A stretch of 64,000 bases of DNA, from NCBI GenBank assembly GCA_035998445.1, contig DASYHQ010000018.1, positions 558,001-622,000 on the forward strand, given 5' to 3'. This document shows positions 17,926-27,528 of the stretch, in pieces. The notes below the pieces were generated by a model that saw only the letters and a list, made by a program, of their open reading frames with translations, did not search any database and had not been told where the DNA came from. Position numbers and translations under genes: made by a program. Origin of the DNA: Tepidisphaeraceae bacterium (GTDB taxonomy: Bacteria; Planctomycetota; Phycisphaerae; Tepidisphaerales; Tepidisphaeraceae). Every line of letters begins with the position of its first letter. Within the stretch, counting starts at the first letter, position 1.

Positions 17926-19295
17926 TGGCGCTTTACTCGCGGTTGCTGTGGTTGTTCGTGCTCGTCTGCCACGCGCTGGCAGCGGGCGCGTGGCTCGCCA
18001 TGATGCCGGGCGGCTTCGCGATGGCGCACGTTCGCTTCTGGACGAACCGCGCGATGCCCGCGGTTGTGCTGATGGTCATCCTGATCGCGATGGTCGCCGG
18101 ATTTCGCAAGCGTCTTGGAGTAGCGTGCAGCGTGCTGGTGGGCCTGATGGCGATGTATCTCGCGGCGGCGGTGTGTTGCGTGGGACTGTACCCAATCTCC
18201 GGCCGCTATCCAGCACTTGCGTGCATCGTGGCGGCGGGCGTGGTGGCGTTGGCATTGGCACAGTTGCGGCGACACGGGCCGGGCCGAGTTGGGACGGCGA
18301 TGGCTGTGGCAACCGGTGTCGCCGTGGGCGTGGTGATGACGACCGCGCTGCGGGCGCCGCTGGCGTCGACACGTGCCAGCACTGCCGCGGCGGCGGCGGA
18401 AGTCAGCGCAACGACGTTGCTGGCCTTGCCCACGACGACACAACCGTCGCGCGCTGTCGTACGACTGACGAACCACGTGGCGGTGCATCCTGGCGAAGGT
18501 TCGCTCGACGTGACGGCCGGCCGGGGGATCATCAGCGTGCACCCGCTGCTCACGTTCACCAGTCGTTCGCCCGACCGGTTCTGGACCTGCTTCGCGCTGC
18601 GGGCGCTTCGCGTCGGTCCGCCGCGTCATTTGATGATCCGTGATGCTTCGCACAGCCGCGCCGCACTGCATTACGCCGACGACGGCACGTCATCGCTGCA
18701 AGTCGACGCGGCCACCGATGGCGCAGCCGTCCACATCATGGCGACCAGCACGCTGCCGACGGCGATCTACTCGCATCTGAACACGTTCACCGAGATCCAC
18801 ATCGCCGGCCACCGTCGGCTGTCGGTCGCGTTCTCACCATGCCCGCAGGAGCGCATCGCGTTCACGTCGCAGGACGATGCGCCCGCGCGGTTCGCGTACA
18901 TCGATGCAGATCGACGGTTTCACATTGTGCAGGCGCGGGCGAGCGAGAAGGGACCATTCCGAACGCTGGCGACGGGCCGGTTGAATCCCGACGCGCCATT
19001 GACGATGTCCCTGTTCGATGAGGACGGCGACCTGCCGCTGGCGCGCATCACGCTGCACGATTGGGCGGCGCAGGCAAGTACCGCGTTATCGCCGGCGGGC
19101 GGCTGGGGCGTGCCGCAGAACGCGATTGAGTTTTCACTGGGCGGACGGGGTGAGCGATCGGTGGCCAGCATGTACATCACGCTCGCCGCAACGAGCGTTG
19201 GCCGCGGGTTCGAAAGCGCCGGCCACGTTGCTGGCACGTACGTGAACCGCATCACGCTGGAGACGCCCGCGCCCACTGCAGCGGCCGCTCGGTGA
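17925..19295 (+). CDS. Membrane protein of unknown function, coupled to the upstream glycosyltransferase
   Basis: 456 residues, not recognised as a known family. The N-terminal ~150 residues hold about four to five hydrophobic helices (LLWLFVLVCHALAAGAWLAM, AMPAVVLMVILIAMVAGF, MAMYLAAAVCCVGLYPI). An Ala/Thr-rich linker follows, then a soluble domain of about 280 residues with alternating strands (YADDGTSSLQVD, TEIHIAGHRRLSVAF) that resembles a beta-sandwich of the lectin type. The ATG overlaps the preceding stop, so it probably works with the GT39-like protein, perhaps as partner or polysaccharide-binding component; this is inference. Confidence 0.6.
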   Translation: MALYSRLLWLFVLVCHALAAGAWLAMMPGGFAMAHVRFWTNRAMPAVVLMVILIAMVAGFRKRLGVACSVLVGLMAMYLAAAVCCVGLYPISGRYPALACIVAAGVVALALAQLRRHGPGRVGTAMAVATGVAVGVVMTTALRAPLASTRASTAAAAAEVSATTLLALPTTTQPSRAVVRLTNHVAVHPGEGSLDVTAGRGIISVHPLLTFTSRSPDRFWTCFALRALRVGPPRHLMIRDASHSRAALHYADDGTSSLQVDAATDGAAVHIMATSTLPTAIYSHLNTFTEIHIAGHRRLSVAFSPCPQERIAFTSQDDAPARFAYIDADRRFHIVQARASEKGPFRTLATGRLNPDAPLTMSLFDEDGDLPLARITLHDWAAQASTALSPAGGWGVPQNAIEFSLGGRGERSVASMYITLAATSVGRGFESAGHVAGTYVNRITLETPAPTAAAAR

Positions 19296-19379
19296 ACGTG
19301 AGCCCATCCACCGCTTGACAGCGTGCGCGCGTGCGGTGCTAATCGCCGCCTCGCATCCTGCATCTCCGGGAGTTTGAAC

Positions 19380-21563
19380 ATGCCGCTACCGCAACCGTTA
19401 CGTCTTGTTTCGATCGCCGCCCTTACGCTGGCCAGCCTTGCCGCCCTCAACACCGTTCATGCTCAAACCAAACCCGCGCCGCCGCCGCCCGCCATCGCGC
19501 TGCCGCAGGTGGGTCAGATTCAAATCGACGGCGCTACGGACGACTGGGCCGACCGCGGCTTGCGGGCCAACGTGCTTACTGAAGCAGCCCCCGATCGCCG
19601 GCCGTACGGTGATCATGATGCCACGGTACGGCTGGGCTGGGACGATGAAGGATTGCTGGTGCGCGTGGACGTCATCGACGGCACGCTCGCCGAGTCTGAC
19701 CGCGACAACACCCTGTGGCTGCGCGACGGCATCGAGCTGTTCATCGCTAACGGGGATGGCACGCGGCGCGTGCAGTTCATCTACGCGCCTGGGCTGGACC
19801 CAAATCACCCGCAGCCGCGTACGCAGACGATCGATCACCGCCCCGCCGAAGCGCGTGCCGACGCGCCGACGCAGACCAGCGCCATTGGAAAAACCGATCA
19901 AGGTTATGTGCTTGAGGCGCGGGTGCCGTGGGCGCAGCTAGGCATCACCCCGGCGGAGGGCGCCGAGGTGCGCGTGCAGGCGCAGGTGAACGATGTGGAC
20001 GAGGAATCGCGCAAGCGGCAGCTGCGCCTCTACCCGATCGCCGGGGCGAACAGCGATTCATCGAAGATGATGCTGCTTCGCCTGGCGGACGCGAACGCCG
20101 CCCCCACAGTGACCGCGGTCGCCAGCAGTGGCGCGTACGAGCGATTCCGCCGAGCCCGCGTGAACGTCGGCGCGCCGGCTGCGCTGGCGGGCAAGGCCGT
20201 AGAAGTGCGCGACGCCGGGAAGGTCGTCGCCACGGGCAAGTTGACCACTCAGGGACGATTGGCGACCGCCAGCCTTGTGCTGCCGATTCCGCGCGATGAG
20301 TACGGCACGCTAGAGGTCGCGGTCGATGGCGAGGCTGCCAGCAGCGTCACGCTGCCCGACCTAACCGAGAGCCGCACGAGCGCGATTGAGAACCTGGAGG
20401 TTCGCTTTACGCCGTTCGTGTTTCACGGCAAGCAATTCCCACAGGTCGACTTCGAAGACTTCCGCTTCGCTGAAGACCTCATCGGCCCGTACACGATCGA
20501 GACGACGTTCTACGATGCGAAGTTCAATCCCGTTACGTCCGCCGAGGCACCTGGGCGCTACGGCGCAGTGGTGTCGATCGTGCCGGACGACGGCCAGCCG
20601 CTGAAGCGGTACGTCACGCTGTACCGCGCGCCCGAAGAGGTGAAGTGGCGCAAGGAGACGCTACAGGCCACGATCGAGCTGCCGCCGGGCCTGGGCATCG
20701 ATCCTGCGGTGGGACGCGATCGGTCGGAAGAGATCGTGGATAACGTGAAGTGGTCGCTGCGGCAGATGACCTCGCAGAACGGCCACCTGGCGATCCTATT
20801 GGCCGGCCTTCATGAGATGCAGCCCGGCGAGCCGGCGCTGCAGCGCAACGGCCCGCAGGCGCGCGACGATGCGTACTGGTACGAACTGAAAAAGCGCATC
20901 GATCAGCTCGAGCCTTACGAGTACGTTGCGACGCTACCCCATAGCTACGAAACGTCGCCGGACAAAAAGTGGCCGCTGATCCTGTTCCTGCACGGCAGCG
21001 GTGAGCGTGGCAGCGACGTGACGAAGGTGCTGAAGCACGGCCCACCGAAGGAGGCCCGCGCCGGCCGCGACTTGCCGTTCGTCATCATCAGCCCGCAGTG
21101 CCCCGCACGGCATCGCTGGAACGTGCAGATGGTGCGCGACCTGCTGGACGAGGTGAAGGCCAAATACCGCATCGACCCCGACCGCGTCTACCTCACCGGC
21201 CTGTCGATGGGCGGCTTCGGCAGTTGGAGCGTAGCGACGGCATACCCCAACGAGTTCGCTGCCCTCGTGCCCGTGTGCGGCGGGGGTGACCCGAAGGACG
21301 TGGCGCGCATCAAAGACATTCCCACTTGGGTCACTCATGGCGGGAAGGATGAGGTCGTCTTCCCTGAAGACAGTTACCGAATGGTGGCGGCGTTGCGGGA
21401 GATCGGTGGCCGCGTGCGCTTCACGTTGTTCCCCGAGGCCGACCACGACTCCTGGACCGCCACCTATTCCAACCCGCAACTGTACGAGTGGATGCTGCAG
21501 CAGCGCCGCGGCGCGCCGCAGCAACCCCCTGCCACCACGGCCGGCACGCAACCCAGCGAGTAG
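19380..21563 (+). CDS. Secreted multidomain esterase (CBM9-like domain plus alpha/beta hydrolase)
   Basis: A 727-residue exported enzyme. A signal peptide ends near VHAQ (residue 23). Residues about 40-220 look like a CBM9/DOMON-type sugar-binding domain (IQIDGATDDWADRG, LRDGIELFIANGDGTR, YVLEARVPWAQLG). The C-terminal ~190 residues are an alpha/beta hydrolase of the feruloyl-esterase/phospholipase type: LFLHGSGERGSD as oxyanion-hole region, GLSMGGFGSW with nucleophile Ser609, then Asp657 (GGKDE) and His689 (ADHDS). The ATG at 19380 has GGGAG upstream. A role in de-esterifying plant or algal polysaccharide is inferred from the domain pair. Confidence 0.8.
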   Translation: MPLPQPLRLVSIAALTLASLAALNTVHAQTKPAPPPPAIALPQVGQIQIDGATDDWADRGLRANVLTEAAPDRRPYGDHDATVRLGWDDEGLLVRVDVIDGTLAESDRDNTLWLRDGIELFIANGDGTRRVQFIYAPGLDPNHPQPRTQTIDHRPAEARADAPTQTSAIGKTDQGYVLEARVPWAQLGITPAEGAEVRVQAQVNDVDEESRKRQLRLYPIAGANSDSSKMMLLRLADANAAPTVTAVASSGAYERFRRARVNVGAPAALAGKAVEVRDAGKVVATGKLTTQGRLATASLVLPIPRDEYGTLEVAVDGEAASSVTLPDLTESRTSAIENLEVRFTPFVFHGKQFPQVDFEDFRFAEDLIGPYTIETTFYDAKFNPVTSAEAPGRYGAVVSIVPDDGQPLKRYVTLYRAPEEVKWRKETLQATIELPPGLGIDPAVGRDRSEEIVDNVKWSLRQMTSQNGHLAILLAGLHEMQPGEPALQRNGPQARDDAYWYELKKRIDQLEPYEYVATLPHSYETSPDKKWPLILFLHGSGERGSDVTKVLKHGPPKEARAGRDLPFVIISPQCPARHRWNVQMVRDLLDEVKAKYRIDPDRVYLTGLSMGGFGSWSVATAYPNEFAALVPVCGGGDPKDVARIKDIPTWVTHGGKDEVVFPEDSYRMVAALREIGGRVRFTLFPEADHDSWTATYSNPQLYEWMLQQRRGAPQQPPATTAGTQPSE

Positions 21564-21635
21564 TCAAAACGTGGGCACCTACGTTACGATCCCGCATCCG
21601 GACAGAACAAGCAACGACCGTAAAGGACCCGAATC

Positions 21636-22526
21636 ATGGCCGACCGAATCTCCGTTCTGCTCGACACCGATCCCGGCAGCGACATCGACGACGCCGTCGC
21701 TTTGGCCTACCTGCTTCGCCAGCCCCGCTGTGAACTGGTCGGCGTCACCACGGTTAGCGGCGACGTCGCCAAACGGGCCGCGCTCGTTCAGATGCTCTGC
21801 GAGACCGCCGGCCAACCAAACGTGCCGATACATGCCGGCCTCAGCGGTTCCCTGCTGCACGGCACGGGCCAACCGAACGTGCCGCAGTACGAGCCGGTGA
21901 AGCACCGCCCGCACCGCACCGATTTCCGCAAGGGCACCGCCGTCGAGTTCATGCGCGATACGATCCGCAGTCGGCCGGGCGAGATCACGCTGCTCAGCGT
22001 CGGGCCGTTCACGAACGTGGCGACGTTGTTCGCGCTCGATCCAGAGATCCCGTCGCTGCTGAAGGACATGGTCTCGATGGCCGGCGTCTTCAGTCGCCCG
22101 CACCCGTGGGGCGACAACGAGTGGAACTGCAAGGTGGACAGCATCGCGACCGCCATCACCTACGCCCGTGTGCCCAAGGGCCACCTGAGCGTCGGCCTCG
22201 ACGTGACGGCCAAGTGCCAGCTGGACGCCGACGAGGTCAACCAGCGCTTCACCGGGCCGCTGCTCGAGCTGGTCCGCGAGATGAGCACCGCGTGGTTCAG
22301 CGGCGATCATAAGCACATGACCTTCCACGACCCCCTGGCCGCGGCGCTGCTGTTCAAGCCCGAGCTGTGCCAGTACGCCACCGGCACGATCACCGTCGAG
22401 GTGAATGAAGACAAGAAGCTCGGCGGCCGCACGCCGTTCGTCGCCTCGGCCGACGGCCCTCACCGCATCGCAATGGAAGTGGACCGCGAGGCGTTCTTCG
22501 AGGAATACTTCAGCGTGTTCAAGTAA
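21636..22526 (+). CDS. Inosine-uridine-type nucleoside hydrolase
   Basis: A 296-residue nucleoside N-ribohydrolase. The N-terminal calcium/ribose motif DTDPGSDIDDA (residues 10-20) is complete. Further family landmarks are ITLLSVGPFTNVATLF and MAGVFSRPHPWGDNEWNCKVD, and the late aspartate in MTFHDPLAAALLF that closes the metal site. The enzyme splits a nucleoside or related N-riboside to ribose and base in salvage; the exact base preference cannot be told. It is 72 bp downstream of the esterase gene and 22 bp upstream of the zinc-ribbon membrane protein, possibly one transcript. Confidence 0.9.
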   Translation: MADRISVLLDTDPGSDIDDAVALAYLLRQPRCELVGVTTVSGDVAKRAALVQMLCETAGQPNVPIHAGLSGSLLHGTGQPNVPQYEPVKHRPHRTDFRKGTAVEFMRDTIRSRPGEITLLSVGPFTNVATLFALDPEIPSLLKDMVSMAGVFSRPHPWGDNEWNCKVDSIATAITYARVPKGHLSVGLDVTAKCQLDADEVNQRFTGPLLELVREMSTAWFSGDHKHMTFHDPLAAALLFKPELCQYATGTITVEVNEDKKLGGRTPFVASADGPHRIAMEVDREAFFEEYFSVFK

Positions 22527-22548
22527 GTGATAATCAAAGGGGAATCAC

Positions 22549-23016
22549 ATGAGCACAGAGTTCGCGAAGACACCGGCGATGCTGGATGGCGAGGCGTTGG
22601 TTCAGTACCTGCAGACGCGCGATGTGCCATGTCCAGGGTGCGGCTACAACCTGCGACAATTACAATCGGTGATGTGCCCGGAATGTGGGCAACAGCTGAA
22701 GCTATCGGTGGGGTTGGTGGACCAGCGGCTGGGCTGGTGGATCACGTGCCTGTTGGGTTGCTGCATTCCCGCAACGTTCGGGGCGTTCACGCTCATTTTT
22801 GTGGCCCCTGATGTTCCAACGCGCGAACTTGCGCGCATTCCGTGGCAGATCCTGCTGCTATGGACGTACTTGATCGCGATGATCCCGACGGTGTTCATCC
22901 TGATCGTGCGTCGCCGAACGTATCAGCGCATGCCGCACGACCGACAGATCGTGCTCGGGGCCGCGCCGTGGTTCGTGCTGGTGGCCACCGTGCTTTTCAT
23001 GATGATGCGATTCTAA
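22549..23016 (+). CDS. Small zinc-ribbon membrane protein of unknown function
   Basis: 155 residues. A four-cysteine zinc ribbon (CPGCGYNL and CPECGQQL, about residues 28-50) precedes three hydrophobic helices (WWITCLLGCCIPATFGAFTL, ILLLWTYLIAMIPTVFILIV, PWFVLVATVLFMMM). The sequence CPxCGYNLxxL followed by CPECG is a recurrent planctomycete arrangement in unnamed membrane proteins. The start is backed by AAAGGGGAATCAC just upstream. Function unknown. Confidence 0.7.
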   Translation: MSTEFAKTPAMLDGEALVQYLQTRDVPCPGCGYNLRQLQSVMCPECGQQLKLSVGLVDQRLGWWITCLLGCCIPATFGAFTLIFVAPDVPTRELARIPWQILLLWTYLIAMIPTVFILIVRRRTYQRMPHDRQIVLGAAPWFVLVATVLFMMMRF

Positions 23017-23059
23017 CGTGAGTACGGTGCAGCCAGCGCGTTGACGCGCGGGCGTCACG

Positions 23060-24070
23060 CTATGCTGTTAATTCCACCGGCTCCACGCCAGCCTTGAGCG
23101 CCTGTTCCACCATCGTGTTGTACAGCGCATCCTCCTCGCCGTTCTTCCACGCACCTCGGCGGCGGATGTCGGCCAGCGTCTCGGTGGCGCCGGTCTTCAA
23201 ATCAATCTCGCAGCGGAACTCGGGCACGTCGCGCTTGGCCTTTTCCGAACTGTACGCGCCGTGGAACGCCGTGATCTCGCGCAGCAGGCCAAACCGCGCC
23301 GGATCGTGCGCCGCCACCCACTTGGCAGGCATGTACAATACCTGCGCCGGCTTGCCGATCGCGCGGGCGATCTCGCGGATGTTTTCCGTCCAGGTCATGT
23401 TCTGATCGCGCGTGGCGTTGTACGCCTGGCCGTAGGTTTTCGGATTGCCGGCGGCGTAGGCGAACAGCTTGCCGCAGTCGTCGCGGTGCGTGTAGACCCA
23501 CAGGCCCAGGCCGCCCTCGGTGCAAAGGATCGGCAGGCCCTTACCCACGCGGTCCCAGGAGGCCGGATTCGATTCGAGGTTGTCGATCAGCGGATTGCCC
23601 GGTCCGTAGGTGCAGCTGGGCCGCACGATCGTCGTCTTGAACTTGCCCGCCGCATGGGCCTTCATGAAGATCTGCTCGCACTCGAGCTTACCGCGGCCGT
23701 AACCGCTGATCGGCTCCTGCGGAAACGTCTCATCCACCAGCACGGTCGGCGGCACCTTCGTGCCGTACGTGCACACGGTCGAACAGAAGATGAACTGCTC
23801 GCACCGCCCGCCGAACGCCGCGACGCTGGCGCGGGCCTGGTCGGGATTGAAGCAGATCATGTCGATGACGACGTCGTAGCGGTCATTTTTGAAAGTATTG
23901 ACAAATTCATCCACCGCGTTGCGATCGCCGACCATCGTCTTCACGCCCGCCGGCAGCGTGTTTTCCCGCTTGCTGCGGTTGAAAACGGTGACGTCCGCCC
24001 GGCGGTTCAGCAGGTGCTTGACGATGCCGGTACTGATCAATCCCGTGCCGCCGATGAGGAGTGCTCGCAT
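23060..24070 (-). CDS. NAD-dependent epimerase/dehydratase (extended SDR)
   Basis: A 336-residue extended short-chain dehydrogenase. It opens with the nucleotide-binding motif [18 protein letters not shown] and VTVFNRS, and has [11 protein letters not shown], the serine position in [10 protein letters not shown], the active-site YGRGK, and [11 protein letters not shown]. It resembles the nucleoside-sugar epimerase branch, including proteins related to RNA-binding CSP41 and to isoflavone-reductase-like forms, but the substrate cannot be read from sequence. It is convergent with the zinc-ribbon gene and divergent from folE, sharing a 78-bp promoter region. Confidence 0.85.
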   Translation of the reverse strand: MRALLIGGTGLISTGIVKHLLNRRADVTVFNRSKRENTLPAGVKTMVGDRNAVDEFVNTFKNDRYDVVIDMICFNPDQARASVAAFGGRCEQFIFCSTVCTYGTKVPPTVLVDETFPQEPISGYGRGKLECEQIFMKAHAAGKFKTTIVRPSCTYGPGNPLIDNLESNPASWDRVGKGLPILCTEGGLGLWVYTHRDDCGKLFAYAAGNPKTYGQAYNATRDQNMTWTENIREIARAIGKPAQVLYMPAKWVAAHDPARFGLLREITAFHGAYSSEKAKRDVPEFRCEIDLKTGATETLADIRRRGAWKNGEEDALYNTMVEQALKAGVEPVELTA

Positions 24071-24123
24071 GCCTCAAGCATACGCCCGCACACGCCCATG
24101 CCGCAACCGCCGACCGCTTGGCC

Positions 24124-24129
24124 TATAAT
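24124..24129 (+). promoter_or_regulatory. Probable -10 box of folE
   Basis: A perfect TATAAT lies 19 bp before the folE ATG, in the 78-bp space divergent from the SDR gene. The -35 region (near 24101-24106, CCGCAA) is poor. An AGGAG Shine-Dalgarno follows at about 24137-24141. Confidence 0.45.
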
Positions 24130-24148
24130 GCCGCACAGGAGAGATTCG

Positions 24149-24820
24149 ATGAGCCTTCCCACCAGCAACGACAAGCCCACAACCGACATGGCCCACGACG
24201 ACGTGCTCGACGACGCCAGCGACGCCGCGCCCTTGCCGGTCGCGCCACTGGACTACCCGCGCATCGAAAAGGCCGTGCGCGAGATTTTGATCGCCATCGG
24301 CGAAGACCCCGACCGCGAGGGCCTGCTGAAGACGCCCAACCGCGTCGCCCGCGCCTATGGCGAGCTGATGGCCGGCCTGCACACCGACCCGCGCCTGCAC
24401 CTGAAGACCGTCTTCACCGAACAGTACGACGAGGTCGTGCTGCTGCGCGACATCGAGTTCCACAGCCTCTGCGAGCACCACCTGCTGCCGTTCACCGGCC
24501 GAGCGCACGTCGCTTACATGCCGCAGGGCAAGGTCGTCGGCCTCTCGAAACTCGCGCGATTGGTCGAAGGCTACGCCCGCCGCCCGCAGGTGCAGGAACG
24601 GTTGACCACGCAGATCGCCGACGCGTTGATGTCCGAACTGGCCCCGCTGGGCGCCGCCTGCGTCATCGAGGCCGTCCACACCTGCATGACGATCCGGGGC
24701 GCCAAGAAGCACGGCAGCACCATGGTCACCAGCGCCCTCCGCGGCAGCTTCAAGCGCGACGCGCGCAGCCGCGCCGAGGTGCTCTCGCTGATGCATGGGG
24801 GAAGTCCCGGCAACCGTTAG
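24149..24820 (+). CDS. folE: GTP cyclohydrolase I
   Basis: Opens the imidazole ring of GTP to give 7,8-dihydroneopterin triphosphate, the entry to folate (and queuosine precursor) synthesis. The 223-residue protein has a variable acidic N-terminus, then [44 protein letters not shown] split across the zinc site, [10 protein letters not shown], and [14 protein letters not shown]. The zinc ligands Cys and His in SLCEHH and the Cys in HTCMT are present, so it is the zinc type. The ATG at 24149 has AGGAG at correct spacing; the frame is open far upstream only because it overlaps the opposite-strand SDR gene. Confidence 0.96.
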   Translation: MSLPTSNDKPTTDMAHDDVLDDASDAAPLPVAPLDYPRIEKAVREILIAIGEDPDREGLLKTPNRVARAYGELMAGLHTDPRLHLKTVFTEQYDEVVLLRDIEFHSLCEHHLLPFTGRAHVAYMPQGKVVGLSKLARLVEGYARRPQVQERLTTQIADALMSELAPLGAACVIEAVHTCMTIRGAKKHGSTMVTSALRGSFKRDARSRAEVLSLMHGGSPGNR

Positions 24821-24919
24821 AATGGGCCGCACACGCACATGGTCGTCCGTCGGTCGCGCGGGCGGCACTGGTTTCGCCGTGGCCGACCAGCGCTAGTAGG
24901 CACAACGGGGGCGGATGGA

Positions 24920-26719
24920 ATGGTGATGGCATTTCCGAAGGTGGCAGCTTGGACCCTGCGGGCCGTGCTGTTGTTGGTGGCGGTTTGGTTTGGATCCGCA
25001 CTGAACGGCACCGAAGGCGCGTCGCGTTACCTTCCGCTGATACCCATCCTTTTGATCGGGATGCTGCCCCAGGTCTCGTCGCGAATCTGGAAGGTCCAGC
25101 AACGGTTGCGCGATCCGTCCCGCGACGCGACGCGAATGACGACCATAGCGATCGGGGCGCTGACGTGCATCTATCTCTACGCGAACGCGGTCTACATCGA
25201 CCGCGAGTTGCATCCGCGAATGCACGATGAGTTCATGCACCTCCTGCAAATACGCATGATGGCGCACGGGGCGCTTTGGCTACCGTCGCATCCGCTCGCC
25301 GACTTCTTCGAATCGTTCCACATCTTCGTGAAGCCGGTCTACGCCTCGATGTACTTCCCGGGTGGCAGCCTCTTCTACCTCCCAACCATCTGGTTTGGGC
25401 TCGATCCGTGGCTCATGCCCTTACTGACCGTCTCCGCGATCGTCGCGATAACCTATTGGGTCGTGCGAGAACTGATCGACGGTGAAGCGGGCATCCTGGC
25501 CGCCATGTGGATGATCGCGCTGGCACCCTTCCGGATGACCGCGTTCATGGTCATGTCGCACCAGGTCATGCTAATTCTGGGTTTGCTCGCGTTCGTCGCG
25601 TGGATCCGATGGCGCCGCACGATGCACATGGGTTGGGTGGCGGTGATCGGGGCCTTGGGCGGATGGGCGGCCATCACGCGCCCGGTCGACGCGCTGTGCT
25701 ACCTGGTGCCGATCGGCATAGCGATGTTCGTTCGATTGGTGCGCGAACCTCGTGATGGCGTCGAGGTCGCTCGCGTCAGTCGCATCGCGCTCACCGCAGG
25801 CCTGCTTGTCGTCTCTGCGGCGCCGTTTCTGTCGCTGCAGTTGGTGCTCAACCATGGGTTGACCGGTTCGTGGTCGACGATGCCGTGGGACGAGTACGTG
25901 CGCATCAACCAGCCCCAGTTCGGGTATCTGGAAAGCACGTTCGACCCCACGGTGCGCCCGCAGACGGCGCTGCTGCAAAAGGTTGAGTATTACGATACTG
26001 GCGTGGTCCCGCTGATTCGGAACCGTGCCGAGCTAGGACACGCGAAGATCTGGTGGCGAGAGAAGCTGTCCGTGTTCGTGGGTGCAACCCTGCCTGCTGC
26101 GCCGCTGCTCGTGCCGCTCTTCCTGGGCTTCACCGGGCTCACCACCGCGCGTCGCTGGACGCTCTTGGCAGCGTTGCTCCTGTTCGTCTTGCTGTACACA
26201 CCGTACGCGCACCTGTTGCCCCAATACTCGAACCTCGTCGTGCCGGCGATCGCAATGCTGGCCATGCTGGGCCTGCGTGACGTTGAGCAATGGTTCCCGC
26301 GTCACCGCGCGACCGTTGCCACGCTGTTGTTCCTGTCGACGACGTATGCGCTGATAATCGCGCTGCCGCAAACAAAGTCGAACAACGAAGCTGAGGCCAT
26401 GGACTGGCCCACCATGCGGGCCGTTCACTACGCCCTGCCCGACGCCGTCGACGCCCCCGCCATCGTCCTCTTTCGCTACACGCCCGGTTATGCCACGCCC
26501 CACGAGGAACCCGTCTACAACGTCACCACCGCCTGGCCAGACGACGCCGCCATCATCCGTGCACACGATTTGGGCGATCGCAATGCCGAGCTGTTCGCCT
26601 ACTATGCGCAGCGGCAGCCCGACCGGAACGTCTACCGGTTCGACCGCGCCACAGGCCAGCTCACGTTCCTCGGCCGGGCGCGCGACCTTGCACCGACGTC
26701 GGGCTCGCCCCTAAAGTAG
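24920..26719 (+). CDS. Second GT39-like polytopic glycosyltransferase
   Basis: About 599 residues, with around eleven hydrophobic helices followed by a soluble C-terminal part. The first outer loop holds LHPRMHDEFMHLLQIRMMAHG, matching the HDE acidic motif of GT-C enzymes of the PMT/ArnT class, and a later loop has PVYASMYFPGGSLFYLP. These enzymes use polyprenyl-phosphate sugars to modify proteins, lipids or polymers outside the cytoplasm. I choose the ATG at 24920, preceded by a GGGGGCGGATGGA purine-rich stretch; an in-frame ATG at 24839 would add 27 arginine-rich residues. It lies 100 bp after folE and just before the TPR-YggX gene. Confidence 0.72.
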   Translation: MVMAFPKVAAWTLRAVLLLVAVWFGSALNGTEGASRYLPLIPILLIGMLPQVSSRIWKVQQRLRDPSRDATRMTTIAIGALTCIYLYANAVYIDRELHPRMHDEFMHLLQIRMMAHGALWLPSHPLADFFESFHIFVKPVYASMYFPGGSLFYLPTIWFGLDPWLMPLLTVSAIVAITYWVVRELIDGEAGILAAMWMIALAPFRMTAFMVMSHQVMLILGLLAFVAWIRWRRTMHMGWVAVIGALGGWAAITRPVDALCYLVPIGIAMFVRLVREPRDGVEVARVSRIALTAGLLVVSAAPFLSLQLVLNHGLTGSWSTMPWDEYVRINQPQFGYLESTFDPTVRPQTALLQKVEYYDTGVVPLIRNRAELGHAKIWWREKLSVFVGATLPAAPLLVPLFLGFTGLTTARRWTLLAALLLFVLLYTPYAHLLPQYSNLVVPAIAMLAMLGLRDVEQWFPRHRATVATLLFLSTTYALIIALPQTKSNNEAEAMDWPTMRAVHYALPDAVDAPAIVLFRYTPGYATPHEEPVYNVTTAWPDDAAIIRAHDLGDRNAELFAYYAQRQPDRNVYRFDRATGQLTFLGRARDLAPTSGSPLK

Positions 26720-26743
26720 CCGCTCAACACGAAGGACCAGCCC

Positions 26744-27370
26744 ATGCCGACCTCACAGGAACGTATCGATCAATTCAAGAAGATGGCCGCCGACGACCCG
26801 AAGAACGAGCTGGGGCACTTCTCGCTCGGCCGCGCGTATCTGGACGCGGGCCAGTACAACGAGGCCGTCAAGTCGTTCGAGCACACGCTCGTGCTCAACA
26901 ACAAGCTCTCCAAGGCCTACCAGCTCATCGCCACCGCTCTGCTCAAGCAGGACCTCAAGAGCGAAGCCATCGACCGCCTCACGCAGGGCGTGCTGCTCGC
27001 CGACGAGCGCGGCGACGTGCTGCCGCGCAACGAGATGGTCAAGATGCTCGAGGAACTGGGCGCCCCCGTGCCCATGCTGAAGAGCGCCAACCGCACCATC
27101 GAGGTTGGCGAAGGCCAGGTGCTCGACCGCCGCACCGGCCAGCCCGGCACAAAGCTGCCGCGGCCGCCGTTCAGCAACAAGATGGGCCAGATGATCTACG
27201 CGAACGTGTCGGCCGAAAGCTGGCGCGAGTGGATCGGCATGGGCACGAAGGTCATCAACGAACTCCGCCTGCCCCTCTCCGATCCGCAGGCCCAGAAGGT
27301 CTTCGACGAACACATGCTCGACTTCCTGAACCTGAAGGACGTGTGGGAGGAATGGCGGGCCAAGCCGTAA
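26744..27370 (+). CDS. TPR protein fused to a YggX-like Fe(II)-trafficking domain
   Basis: 208 residues. Residues 5-105 are tetratricopeptide repeats (LGHFSLGRAYLDAGQYNEAV, KAYQLIATALLKQDLKSEAI). Residues about 145-200 match the small YggX protein (Fe2+-trafficking/oxidative-damage protection): GQMIYANVSAESWREWI, then INELRL and FDEHMLDFLN, in the same order and spacing as the E. coli protein. Free YggX is about 90 residues and begins with a conserved cysteine; that cysteine is absent here. A linker with RTGQPGTKLPRPPFSNK joins the parts. The role is therefore inferred: iron handling or damage protection with a TPR docking surface. Confidence 0.82.
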   Translation: MPTSQERIDQFKKMAADDPKNELGHFSLGRAYLDAGQYNEAVKSFEHTLVLNNKLSKAYQLIATALLKQDLKSEAIDRLTQGVLLADERGDVLPRNEMVKMLEELGAPVPMLKSANRTIEVGEGQVLDRRTGQPGTKLPRPPFSNKMGQMIYANVSAESWREWIGMGTKVINELRLPLSDPQAQKVFDEHMLDFLNLKDVWEEWRAKP

Positions 27371-27382
27371 CGCGTCGCCCGC

Positions 27383-27441
27383 ACGAGCCGGACGCGTTAG
27401 CGACGAATTCCAGATCCCGGTCGCTCACGCTCGCGGCTCGT
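27383..27441. repeat. REP-type repeat (GAGCCGGACGCG family), isolated pair
   Basis: ACGAGCCGGACGCGTTAGCGACG at the left and an imperfect reverse complement ending CGGCTCGT at the right form an inverted pair 12 bp after the TPR-YggX stop. It is the same family as the copies around the transposase at 54 kb. Confidence 0.75.
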
Positions 27442-27467
27442 CAGTACGGAGCGCGGAAGGACCAACA

Positions 27468-27503
27468 AAGAAGCGGCGCGCCACACAGGCCGCGCCGCTT
27501 CTT
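27468..27503. terminator. Bidirectional terminator between convergent genes
   Basis: A perfect 13-bp stem AAGAAGCGGCGCG / CGCGCCGCTTCTT with a 10-nt loop sits between convergent genes. The AAGAA/TTCTT ends give short T-rich tails in both directions. Confidence 0.75.
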
Positions 27504-27528
27504 CATTCAGACTTCATCCTTCTGCCAC

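Noticed and set aside
23261-24148. Upstream extension of the folE frame
   Set aside because: It runs antisense through the SDR gene; FolE similarity starts only after 24149, where an AGGAG site is present.
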